From Agapanthus africanus (lineage: Eukaryota > Streptophyta > Magnoliopsida > Asparagales > Amaryllidaceae), in assembly GCA_030015575.1 (NCBI GenBank), contig CM057338.1, positions 832,404,353 through 832,468,352 on the forward strand: 64,000 bases of DNA, written 5' to 3'. Both the position numbers and the translations under genes were made by a program. A model generated the notes under the pieces. That model had not been told where the DNA came from and did not search any database. It saw nothing but the letters and a program-made list of their open reading frames with translations. This document shows, in pieces, positions 47,169 through 55,772 of this stretch. How positions within the stretch are numbered: the stretch's first letter is position 1; the number at the start of each line of letters is the position of its first letter.

Positions 47169-47640
47169 ACTATGATGTCCTTAAACTTTTGGACCACAAA
47201 GTCCCTAAACTAAAACAATAGAGCACAAATGCTCTTTTGTTGGATCTAAATGATCCTGTTAAGTAGATCTTAGTCTAAAATTAAGCTAATGTATCCTTAA
47301 CAAATGGTTAAGTTGATTTTAGTCTAAAATTAGACTAATGTATCCTTAATAAACGTTTAAGTTGATCTTAGTCTCAAATGAGATTAACGATCCTTAAACC
47401 CAACCCAAAACCCAAATCTAAGAAAATACAGATTTGGACTAATCCACGCTCTATGGGCGACAACATAAATTAGTCTCCGTATACAATCCGCATGCAACCA
47501 CAAATAAAACAAACACACATGACACGAAGTGACCATATGGAGAAGCAGAAAGTTGTTAATGCGGTAGCGTAATTAACTGCGGGGGATTGTGCCTGCAGGG
47601 AAGAGCGTCCCTATAATCAAAAAACCCTCAAATGAGGAGG
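47169..47640 (+). repeat. Hairpin array in LTR of element E, second part
   Basis: Continues the array after G: AGAGCACAAATGCTCT (47220), GGATCTAAATGATCC (47242), AGTCTAAAATTAGACT (47321), TCTCAAATGAGA (47372), CCTCAAATGAGG (47626). Counterparts in F are at about 55240-55600. Confidence 0.8.
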
Positions 47641-47809
47641 AATCTGACAAAATCTGCTACAATGGCCGCATCCGTCTAAACCTCCGATACACGGTGCCAT
47701 AAATCAACTTGGCATCTTCGGAGAGGTGGACGGATCAAACCAAATAGTATCTGCCCCCAAATTCAGGCAAGACGTTTGTCTTTCCCGGTTTTCGGTGGAG
47801 AACAGATTC

Positions 47810-47825
47810 TGGCACGCCCGGTGGG
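47810..47825 (+). other. Candidate primer-binding site of element E
   Basis: TGGCACGCCCGGTGGG, 5 nt after the LTR end, with the TGG start of a PBS. I cannot match it to a tRNA from memory. Confidence 0.65.
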
Positions 47826-47945
47826 ATCTTTTCCTCTTTCCACTCCACACTTCGTGTGTCGTGTTTCGCGAACGAATCGCGGTTTGCTATGGTTGCCCTT
47901 GGATTCGAGGTACTAAGATTTGGTGTCTTCCTCCGTGCAGAGAAA

Positions 47946-48530
47946 ATGGCTTCCAACTGCACAAACTGCAATAACTCCCACTCTGTCCTCACAGGAGGAG
48001 TGACTTACAGACCTCAAGCGGCCTCCGTTTTCAAGATGCCAGTTGAACAGGTGACGCAAGCCACCACTGGGCTGTTCTTTGGGACCATGCTCCCACCCAT
48101 AAGTTTCAATGCCCCAATGCCATTGCAAGAAGCTCCGAAGAAGTCATTCTTTGATCGGCTTACAACTACCACAGCCCCTCTCAACGGGTAGTCCAAGTCC
48201 AACACGTCAGTCTTTGATAGGCTAAGACAAAACTCCAATGGGCCCGTGAAGAAGTCTGCGATACTTGAAGGGGTTATCCCGAAACGGATAGCCATCCCTG
48301 CTCCAGTGAAAGAAGTCGTCAAAGCGGGTTCTCCTGCTAAAAGATCATTCTTTGCAAGACTGGCTGCTCCAACTCCTATTCCGGGCGAAGTCACCAAGGT
48401 TGCTACCCTTGTCCGAAAGTCTGCCTTCGACAAGTTGGCCATCCCCTCTCAGCGGACGTCGGTTTTCGACAGGCTAACGACGACGACAGCCCTTTATCAG
48501 AGTAGGGGCATGAAGAAGCCACCTCTATAG
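47946..48530 (+). pseudogene. N-terminal ORF of element E with F-x-R/K-L repeats
   Basis: The ATG at 47946 (MASNCTNCNNSHSVL) opens a frame with a TAG at 48189 and then continues in the same phase to 48530. It carries five copies of a short motif: SFFDRL, SVFDRL, SFFARL, SAFDKL and SVFDRL, spaced 60-130 bp apart. Similar repeats are known from Tat-lineage polyproteins, but I expect them after protease rather than before gag. The role is unknown. A frameshift near 48530 links it to the next frame. Confidence 0.65.
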
Positions 48531-49119
48531 CTGAGCCAGTACCATCTGCTCGACGCGCTCGACGTCGCCACTGGCGCCGGGTGAGGAAAGCTGGGGGCAG
48601 TTTCCCTTTTGGACTGACTCCGCCGGCTCCAACGGTGGAAGTTGATACTGCTGTTCCAACTAGGAACAGCTTTGAACCACTCAGGAGAGTCCGCAAGAAC
48701 TCTCTGACTGCCGTGCTGAAAAGATCTCCTCGGCCTGTAAAGAATGCTAAAAAAACAAAGCTGGAGCAGCCCCCTCAGCGGTTGTCCTCTAAAATTTATA
48801 AGGTCTGGCGACAGGTCCAAGACTCGGTGATCAATCAAGACCATTCCCGCCGACCGAAGAAGATGAAAGTTCGGCAAGAGAAGGACCACCCTGTTGTACC
48901 ACAGAAGGGGTCGTCCACTTGGGTGCCCGCTGCAACAGCTCCCTCAACTTCGACCGCTCACAAAAAGAGAAAGCCAGAGAAAATCCCCGTGTCTGCGACG
49001 AATCTAAAGGGCACTGAACCTAAACGCCCTAAGTCTGGGGGCATGGTGGTGCATACTATTTATATGGCTTCCGGGAAGGAGGAGAGCCATGCCTCTGGGG
49101 TCATCGACCACTCACCCGA
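48531..49119 (+). pseudogene. Basic linker ORF of element E
   Basis: The frame 48581-49126 encodes a Lys/Arg/Pro-rich peptide with FPFGLTPPAPTVEVD near its start and no recognised domain. It is shifted relative to the upstream frame and overlaps the gag frame start at 49120. It probably forms the N-terminal extension of gag. Confidence 0.55.
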
Positions 49120-49848
49120 TTGGTAACAAAAGCTCAGGAGCAACAACAGAAGCTCCAGGAGATGTTAACGAAGATGGCTGCACTCACGGGATATAAAGAA
49201 AGCCCCGAAGCATCATCGGATCAGCGCCAGGAACAGGAAACCGATGCCGAGTTCCTCTGGAGGATGCTAGAAAAGAAAGATCAAGAAGCAGCGGAACAAG
49301 CGGCCAATATAAAACAAATGGCGCTATTGTTCCAGGATATGGTGGGCATGATGATCCAGTCAGACCCTCCAGCTGAAGATCCACCAATAATAATCGAAGA
49401 CGACAGAGGGGAGACGTCAAACCCTCTTCCGGCCTTTTCAGCAGCAAAGGAAGAAACAATCTCGAAAGCTGTGTTCGATGATTATATATCTCAACAGATA
49501 CGAGCTCATCAAGCAAACGAAGCTGATGGCCAAGTCGTCAGAACGGGGCGACCATATCCCAGCTGGTACGATCAAATTAAGTACCCTCCAGGATACAAAA
49601 TCCCTAAATTTCATGTATATAAGGGGACAGGCAACCCCCACCAGCATGTCGCCCAGTTCAGGGCTCTGTGCGGCAACATTGGAGGTGACGATAAGCTACT
49701 GCTTCACCAATTCGTCAGCAGTTTGGCGAAGACGGCGTTCGAATGGTATTCAGACCCAACGATTCCGTCAAAACTTTTACGGAGATGGAGTTGCTATTTA
49801 CCCAGCATTTCGCAAGCACTAGCGAACGCACCCCGATCACTGCACTAA
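49120..49848 (+). pseudogene. Gag (retrotransposon gag domain) of element E
   Basis: 242 codons. The N-terminal coiled-coil-like part (about 1-75) is rich in Gln, Glu and Lys (MVTKAQEQQQKLQEML, AAEQAANIKQMALLFQDMV). The gag domain includes YPPGYKIPKFHVYKGTGNP, HQHVAQFRALCGN, DDKLLLHQFVSSLAKTAFEW and YSDPTIPS. The frame shifts near 49770, cutting the end of the domain. Gag would assemble the particle. Confidence 0.85.
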
Positions 49849-50822
49849 TTAACGCCAGGGTGAAGCCTGGAGAAACATGGGTTCAGTAAGCGATACGGTG
49901 GCGGAACCTATGGTCGAAGTACGAACAACGGATAGAAGAGGCTCCTGTAGTAGGCATGTTCATGGGTACCCTTGATACGCAGACGACTATATCCCAGTTC
50001 ATGATGTTTTTCAAGCCGACTACCTTCTAGGCCTTGATTGACAAACTGGCCCAAATGGATCAGATGGGCCATAGACCGTCTTCCTCGAAAATCGAGCCTC
50101 GAAACGAGAAGGGGAAGGGGAAAGAAGCCTTCGTCGCCAAATTCTCAACAGTAGCCTAGTGGTCCGAAACCAGTTGATCGCCAAAGTGATAGACATCGAA
50201 CGAGAGGCTAAAACGCCATTATTCGTTTTCTCGGAATAAGACGAGAAAACTGTTCGAGTTGGCCGTGCGCAACAGGCTCATCACCCTACCGGATCCGAAA
50301 TGCCCACTGCAGCCCGGTGACGTCAACAGTCCCAACTACTGCCCCTACCATCGAATAATGGGCCATCCAATTGAAGATTGCTTTGTCTTCAAAAACTGAA
50401 TTGAGGACCAGTACCAGCAAGGCAAATTCGCGTTGACTGAAAACTGGAGGGTAAACCCGCCATAACCACACACTCCAAAAAAGATGGACACACCAGGGGG
50501 CATCATGCTCATTTATAGAAGAAGCTCCATGGGAGGTCGCTCTTTCAGCCAAAACGAAAAGAATGCTGAAAGATTTCCAAACATGCCCGGTGATTAGGTA
50601 CAAGAGCCCTTTGGAACCCAAGATTATTGAGGGGATGCTGAAGCCGTACCCAACTCTGAAAATTGGTGATGGTGGACAAAACGTTCAGGCCAAGCCTCCA
50701 AAGTCTTTAAAGAAAAGAAGAAGACCAAGAAGCCCGTCCAACCCGAAGATAGCCGTACAGGTCTGCAGAAATACATCGATGCACTGAAAGAATATAACCA
50801 GAAGGCATGGACCCCAATCACG
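49849..50822 (+). pseudogene. Gag C-terminus with CHHC knuckle, element E (broken)
   Basis: Continuation of gag in several frames with stops. At about 50330-50400 is a knuckle NYCPYHRIMGHPIEDCF (C-x2-H-x4-H-x4-C), the form found in Tat-type gag, followed by an interrupted EDQYQQGKFAL segment. 50563-50787 is a short frame containing NPKIAVQVCRN and belongs to the decayed linker. Multiple frame changes are present. Confidence 0.7.
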
Positions 50823-51780
50823 TTGGACAAATTCTTTAAGCATGTTCTTGAGAATGAAGACGATAACGCTGACGAAAGAGACGGTTCTTTAGAAGGGCCT
50901 GAAGACTATGTGGCGAGCTGCCACATGATCTCTCACTCGATAAATGGCAAAGAAGCTCCTGATGCAGAGAAACTGGGGGCAGATCTCGAACCGGAACTCC
51001 TAGAACCGTCAGACGAGATGATTGACGTATTCCTGAATGAGGCGCTTCAGAAAAGCAAAGCTGATCGAGAGCACGAAATTGCTGTGTTTGAAAAAGCCAA
51101 ACGCCGGCGGCTGGACAAAAGGGTTGAAGTACCCCAACCGAATGGAAGCACTTCTGTCGCCAGCAAAAGAAGGTTTAAGACAAGGAAGCAATTCGCTAAA
51201 GCCCTGTCAATGGGAATGAAGTTGCCACCTTCCAAAGAAGACACTTCAGAAAATATGTTCCCCGACGAACTAGATGTATATCCAAACTACTGCTTATACC
51301 ATCGGAGGATCACACACCCTACCAGCCTTCAAGAATTGGCGGCAGGGATATGTTGCTCATCGACAGCATTTCAAGTGGATGATGCGCAAAACTCGTCGAG
51401 AGCAGAGAAGTACGACAGATGAGGGCAGAAGAACTGCCGGCAACTGTCACATGGTTGATTTCGGGATGTCGCAAGTTCTTCCCTTCGGAAGCGATTCTGA
51501 CGAGGAAATAGCCCTTGGCCCTCTCTTCAAAGAAACCACCTCCGAAGCAGAAGAGACGAAAACCTGCAAGAATATTCAGCTGCACAATCGTACGCTACCC
51601 AAAAAGAATCTCGGACCCACAAGCAAGGGAGCGAACAAAAAAGATAAGGGGAAGAAAAAAGTCCCTGAGGATATCACCCTCGATGATCGAGTCGTCGAGG
51701 AGTTGGCGGCCAAGGACCCGCCAAAGAAAAACAAGGTGGATTATAACGTTCTGGCGCATCTGAGGAAGATACCTTCGTAG
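50823..51780 (+). pseudogene. Second knuckle module and linker, element E
   Basis: 50823-51422 encodes an acidic and basic linker with DVFLNEALQKSKADREHEIA and a second, decayed knuckle (YPNYCLYHRRITH). 51274-51780 continues with LPFGSDSDEEIALGPLF and a Lys-rich tail that leads to protease. The linker-plus-knuckle module recurs a third time at 56450-56960. A frame change occurs near 51300. Confidence 0.65.
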
Positions 51781-52463
51781 CTAAGCATTCTCGATGCCCT
51801 TCTGCTATCTAAAGAGACAAGAGATTCTTTGATCAAGGCACTACAAGAGCCCGAGCAATTCCAAGCTTTCCTTGCCGAAGAAAAGATGAAGGACGAGCTG
51901 AAAAAAGTGTACACAGCCGACATCACCTTCAGCGACGAGGACCTCCTCCTCGGAACGTGCGAGCACAACCGTCCTCATATGTCTCCGGGTATTGCTATGA
52001 CATCAAGATAGGGAAGATCCTAGTTGACAATGGGTCCTCCGTCAACCTCCTAAATATCAGAGTGCTAAAAGAAATTTGCATGAGCGTTCAGCACCTGGTT
52101 CGGGATAAAATTACCATCTCCGGTTTTGACTCACAGTCATCACGGACGCTTGGGTCCATAATACTGATGTTACGCTTCGGGCTGCTCATCACTGACATCA
52201 AATTTCATGTCATTGACGCCAAGACTTGCTACAACGCTTTACTCGGCAGGCCTTGGTTACACGAGTACAATATCATCCCTTCTTCACAACATCAGTGTAT
52301 GAAGTATTTCAAGGATGGTCTTGAGTACACCGTAACAGGGGAGCTAAACCCATTCTCCGTGAATGAAGTCCGCAAATACGAGGACGCAAAGTACTTTCTA
52401 CTTGACTTTGAAGACACAGAAAGATGCCATAAACCGGAGAATAAGCAAAAAGCTATCACCACT
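51781..52463 (+). pseudogene. Protease of element E
   Basis: 51781-51956 encodes LSILDALLLSKETRDSLIKA and the FSDEDLLLGTCEHNRP block that precedes Tat proteases. After a frame change near 51960, 51957 onward has IGKILVDNGSSVNLL (Asp at the catalytic position, with Asn-Gly in place of the usual Ser/Thr-Gly), FHVIDAKTCYNALLGRPWLH and HQCMKYFKDG. The frame stays open up to the insertion of F at 52464 and resumes in phase at 55773. Confidence 0.85.
52459..52463. repeat. Target-site duplication of solo LTR F, left copy
   Basis: CCACT, repeated at 55768-55772. Removing F restores the reading frame. Confidence 0.92.
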
Positions 52464-52476
52464 TGTTTCCCCAATT

Positions 52477-52608
52477 AGAGCAAAGCTCTGTTCAAATTCC
52501 AAGATTGGAAGCGAAGCAACGCTTCGTGAAAAGCGCTAGCATCAAATGCGCCTGCACTAAGAGTCAAAGACTCTGAAACAGCGCTCACGTGCGAAGCACG
52601 AGAGCGCT
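52477..52608 (+). repeat. Hairpin array at start of LTR F
   Basis: Perfect short inverted repeats in a row: AGAGCAAAGCTCT (52477), TTCCAAGATTGGAA (52497), CGAAGCAACGCTTCG (52512), AGAGTCAAAGACTCT (52560). CGTGCGAAGCACG (52588) is nested inside an AGCGCTC/GAGCGCT outer pair (52580-52608). Confidence 0.85.
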
Positions 52609-52718
52609 AGGCGCCAAAAGCGCTAGGCGCCAGAAGCGCTTCACCCTTGCAAGAATTAAAATAAGAGAAACACTTGGCAGATAATGACAAAAAGAAAGAA
52701 AACGCTTAATTAAACATT

Positions 52719-52724
52719 TTTATT
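52719..52724 (-). terminator. Polyadenylation signal overlapping the antisense ORF stop
   Basis: AATAAA on the minus strand overlaps the TAA stop of the 177-codon ORF (CAATAAAAATG). Confidence 0.5.
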
Positions 52725-53253
52725 GCAATGGGAATAAAGCTCCAAATATGGGATCAAATGGACAAGGGTTCACAAACATATAGATAAAATTATCTAATTC
52801 CCTCTCTGTCTTTTCCACCATGTCAAAGCGGCGATCCTCGCGAGGAGTAGCTACCCATCGGTTATCACCGCATTCACCAGCAAAAGCAGAGATGACAGCG
52901 CGGTGAGCCCGTATTTGGCTCAGCAACTGAACAGAATAGTCCCTTAGGGATTTGGTGATCAAGTGCGCCTCGAAGAAGCACTCAATCTTGTATTCAGCAG
53001 CATCGAGCATCGCTGCGGTCATCTTAGCCGGAGGAGGGGGAATGTCAGCAAGCACGGACATAAGAATCATCCGAAGCCAAATAGAGTTGGGAGGGAGAGG
53101 AGATCCTACACGAGTCAAGAGCTCGTGCAGCGCCACGTCGCATTGGTCATCTGTAAGAGCAGGATCCACCAAGCGCGCAGCAAAGCGAGGAACAATGTCC
53201 TGAATGGGCACTTCCCATGGTTGTCGACGAGCATGTGGGCGGTTACAAGCCAT
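52720..53253 (-). CDS. Antisense 177-codon ORF inside LTR F
   Basis: Intact frame on the minus strand, with ATG at 53253 in a good plant context (AACTATGGCT). It encodes a predicted 20-kDa soluble protein beginning MACNRPHARRQPWEVPIQD. It has a mostly helical-looking middle (ALTDDQCDVALHELLTRVG, SIWLRMILMSVLADIP, EYKIECFFEAHLI) and ends FDPIFGALFPLQ. No signal peptide or clear membrane segment is seen. I do not recognise the fold. Tat-lineage elements are known to carry extra ORFs, some antisense, between integrase and the 3' LTR. Here the LTR boundaries place it within the LTR. A TATA box lies 49 bp upstream and an AATAAA overlaps the stop. The LTR of E lacks it. Confidence 0.7.
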   Translation of the reverse strand: MACNRPHARRQPWEVPIQDIVPRFAARLVDPALTDDQCDVALHELLTRVGSPLPPNSIWLRMILMSVLADIPPPPAKMTAAMLDAAEYKIECFFEAHLITKSLRDYSVQLLSQIRAHRAVISAFAGECGDNRWVATPREDRRFDMVEKTERELDNFIYMFVNPCPFDPIFGALFPLQ

Positions 53254-53301
53254 AGTTGAGAGGGTTCTTTGGAGATGAGAAAAGAAAGAAGCTTTGCTTC
53301 A

Positions 53302-53312
53302 GGTTATAAAGG
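53302..53312 (-). promoter_or_regulatory. TATA box of the antisense ORF
   Basis: CCTTTATAACC on the minus strand, 49 bp before the ATG, with a CT-rich leader between (CTTCTTTCTTTTCTCATCTC). Confidence 0.6.
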
Positions 53313-53402
53313 CTAGGCACAGAAAATTTTATGCACGGTGGAGCTATTTCCAAGACCTGGGAAATGAAAGTTCTGGGGAATACAAGTTTGACTTAAAAGG
53401 AA

Positions 53403-54640
53403 GGTGAAAAGACACCTCCAATAAAGCAACGCTTTAGATGCAGCGCCAAGTGCGCTGCGCCCTAGGCAGCGCACCATGAGTGCGCTAGCGCTAGGCGCGC
53501 TGCGCAGCGCACCACGTGTCAAACACGGGTGCGCTAGAGCAGGGTGCGCTGCGCTCTGAGCAGCGCACCACGTGTAAGACACAGGTGCGCTGCGCTCTGA
53601 GCAGTGCGCTAGCGCTGGAATTAAAAAACTCTCCACCGTTAGATCAAAAAATCTAATAATAATAATAATAAATCATTAATTAATCAGAATTAAATTCTGT
53701 TATGGAAAGATTTTTTCAATCTTGTTAAAAAAACAAGAAGATTGCCTTCTGTAAAACAGAAACCCTAGGATCAAAGATCCAATGGTGAGGAAACATCCCC
53801 AAATCAATCAGAGAAAGATCTCTTTAACCGATTCAACAAATCAGCTTGCCCTATATAAAGGCCCCAAGACTTCAAGTCTCATATAAAGAAACCCCCCCCC
53901 CTCATAAACTTTGAAAAATTCAAAGAAAAAAAAGCAAGCACTTGCAAGAAGATACTTCTTCAAGGTAAAGATGATGGATGATGAATACAGAGATGAAATC
54001 ATCTCATAGAAAGAAAAATTTATTTCTTTAAAAAGATCATAGATCTACAAGACAAAAATTCTTTCACAAAAGAGATCAAAAGATCTCATCATAAAATAAA
54101 AGAAGAACATAATTCTTCTCACAGATCATGGATCTGTAAAGGCAAAGCCCCTCATCAAAATAAGAGATTGAAAATCTCTCCTGCAGAATAAGAACTGTTG
54201 TTCTTAAATCTTGAGACAAAGTCTCTTTTAAAAGAACATAAATTTATTCCCAGATCATAAAATTGATCAGATGCGCTTTGCGCTCTTGAAATGCGCCTTG
54301 CGCTCTTGAAATGCGCTTCTGCGCTCTCTGGACCGGAGCTCAGCGCCAAAATGCGCCACGTGTCAACCACGTATGCGCCAATTAACAACTTGCGCTTTGC
54401 GTTTCTGAAATAGCGCACTGCGCTCATGGGCTGGCGCTCAGCGCCAAGCGCACCACGTGTCACTCACGTGTGCGCCACTAAACAGAAAGCGCAATGCGCT
54501 CATGGATTAGCGCTCAGCGCTCATAAACTGGCATAATGCGCTCGTCATCTAGCGCCTAGCGCTGAGTGCGACACGTGTCCCTTACATGTGCGCTACTTGG
54601 CAGAAGCGCAATGCGCTCTTTGATTGGCGCAAAGCGCCTA
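53403..54640 (+). repeat. Hairpin array in middle of LTR F
   Basis: Nearly continuous short inverted repeats. GTGCGCTGC/GCAGCGCAC 9-bp stems occur at 53450-53474 and 53544-53568. Others are CAGAATTAAATTCTG (53685), TTCTGTAAAACAGAA (53747), GGATCAAAGATCC (53768), CTTTGAAAAATTCAAAG (53909), AGATCATAGATCT (54034), GAGATCAAAAGATCTC (54072), ACAGATCATGGATCTGT (54121), AGAGATTGAAAATCTCT (54163), AAGAACTGTTGTTCTT (54190) and GAGACAAAGTCTC (54213), then GCGC-rich units. A short TAA microsatellite lies at about 53652-53671. Confidence 0.85.
53852..53859 (+). promoter_or_regulatory. TATA box of LTR F
   Basis: TATATAAA in CCCTATATAAAGGCCCC, the likely start of the R region. No USE-like element is upstream, unlike LTR E. 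Confidence 0.7.
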
Positions 54641-54984
54641 GCACACTACGTGTTGCGCTGACAGAATTAAATTTTGTCTTTTAATAAGCCCAGAGCTTTG
54701 ATCAATGCTCACCATTGTTAAAAGGGCCAAGCCCAAATAAAAAATCAACAGCCCTAAATAAAATGTTAAACATTTTTAATCTGATTGGACTTAGCCCAAG
54801 ATTGGCCATAAGTCCTCAACTTATATTAATTGAGCTCATCTACTCATAAATATTTCAATAGATCTTAGTCCCAAATTGAACTACAGATCTTCCAACCAAC
54901 TCACACCGGTTCGAGGGTACATCTCTTTACTCCTCTGATATTTGTCGTTGTAATCCTTCAACGTCTTCAGAGAGGTGACGGGTC

Positions 54985-55225
54985 CCGACAACCACATATT
55001 CCATGGACTGTTGGGTCCTTAAGCCCATGGACTATGATGTCCTTAACCTTGACTGTGAGGTCTTTAAACTCACGGACTATGATGTCCTTAACCTTGACCG
55101 CGATGTCTTTAAACTAACACTGGACCGAGACGTCCTTAAACTAACATTGGACCGAGATGTCCTAAAACTAACACTGGACCGTAATGTCCTTAAACTAATC
55201 GACCGCAATGTCCTTAAACTAAACA
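54985..55225 (+). repeat. GGAC...GTCC tandem repeat in LTR F
   Basis: About eight units of roughly 27-30 bp with the pattern GGACnnnnATGTCCTTAAACT. GGAC and GTCC/GTCT pair around a 6-nt loop in most units. The matching array in E spans about 44900-45096 and 47169-47212. Confidence 0.8.
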
Positions 55226-55499
55226 ATAGAGTCCAAATGCTCTTTTATTGGATCTAAACGATCACGTTAAGTTGATCTTAGTCTAAAATGAGACTAACAT
55301 ATCCTTAACATACGTTTAAATTGATCTTAGTCCCAAATGAGGCTAACGTATCCTTAAACCCAACCCCCAAATCCAAATCTAAGAAGATACGGATTTGGAC
55401 TAATCCACGCCCTACGGGCAAAAAAAATTAGTCTCCGTATACAATCCACGGGCAACCAAAAACAAAACACACACGACACGAAGTGACCATCTGGAGAAG

Positions 55500-55600
55500 G
55501 AGAAAGTTGTTACCGCGATGCGGTAGCGTAATTAACTGCAGGGGCTTACGCCTGCAGGGAAGAGCGTCCCCACAATCAAAAACCCCTCAAACGAGGGGGA
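55500..55600 (+). repeat. Hairpins near end of LTR F
   Basis: TACCGCGATGCGGTA (55511), CTGCAGG...CCTGCAG (55536-55557) and CCCCTCAAACGAGGGG (55583). The last corresponds to CCTCAAATGAGG in E. Confidence 0.8.
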
Positions 55601-55767
55601 ATCTGACGAAGTCTGCTAAATCTGCCGCATCCGTTTAAACCTTCGATACATGGTGCCATAAATCAACTTGGCATCTTCGGAGAGGTGGACGGATAGCACC
55701 AATTAGCATCTGCCCCGAAATTCAGGCAAGACGTCTACCGTGTCTCCGCGTCTTTCGACGGGGAACA

Positions 55768-55772
55768 CCACT
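55768..55772. repeat. Target-site duplication of solo LTR F, right copy
   Basis: CCACT, matching 52459-52463. Confidence 0.92.

Larger units (their letters stand above)
42978..47804 (+). repeat. 5' LTR of element E, main part (contains solo LTR G)
   Basis: Ends GAGAACA at 47804, 5 nt before the PBS. From about 43830 it aligns by eye with the 3' two-thirds of LTR F (from about 53885). Its upstream part is unrelated to F. It consists of 160-bp tandem repeats, an array of short hairpins, GCGC-rich blocks and a GGAC...GTCC repeat. TG start not found. Confidence 0.78.
52464..55767 (+). mobile_element. Element F: solo Tat-type LTR, 3.3 kb
   Basis: Starts TGTTTCCCC and ends GGGGAACA, flanked by CCACT. 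The downstream two-thirds (from about 53885) aligns by eye with the LTR of E, so it is an LTR of a related family. It has a TATA box at 53852. It carries no PBS, gag or pol. It contains an antisense ORF (52720-53253) and is otherwise filled with short inverted repeats. Because the junction restores the frame of E exactly, I regard the boundaries as firm. Confidence 0.85.

Noticed and set aside
50286..50621. 111-codon minus-strand ORF opposite the knuckle region of element E
   Set aside because: Antisense of recognised gag sequence, with no domain of its own.
52464..55767. Q-type segment as 3' LTR of element E plus internal remnant
   Set aside because: The reading frame of E continues unbroken on its far side and a perfect CCACT duplication flanks it, so it is a separate insertion.
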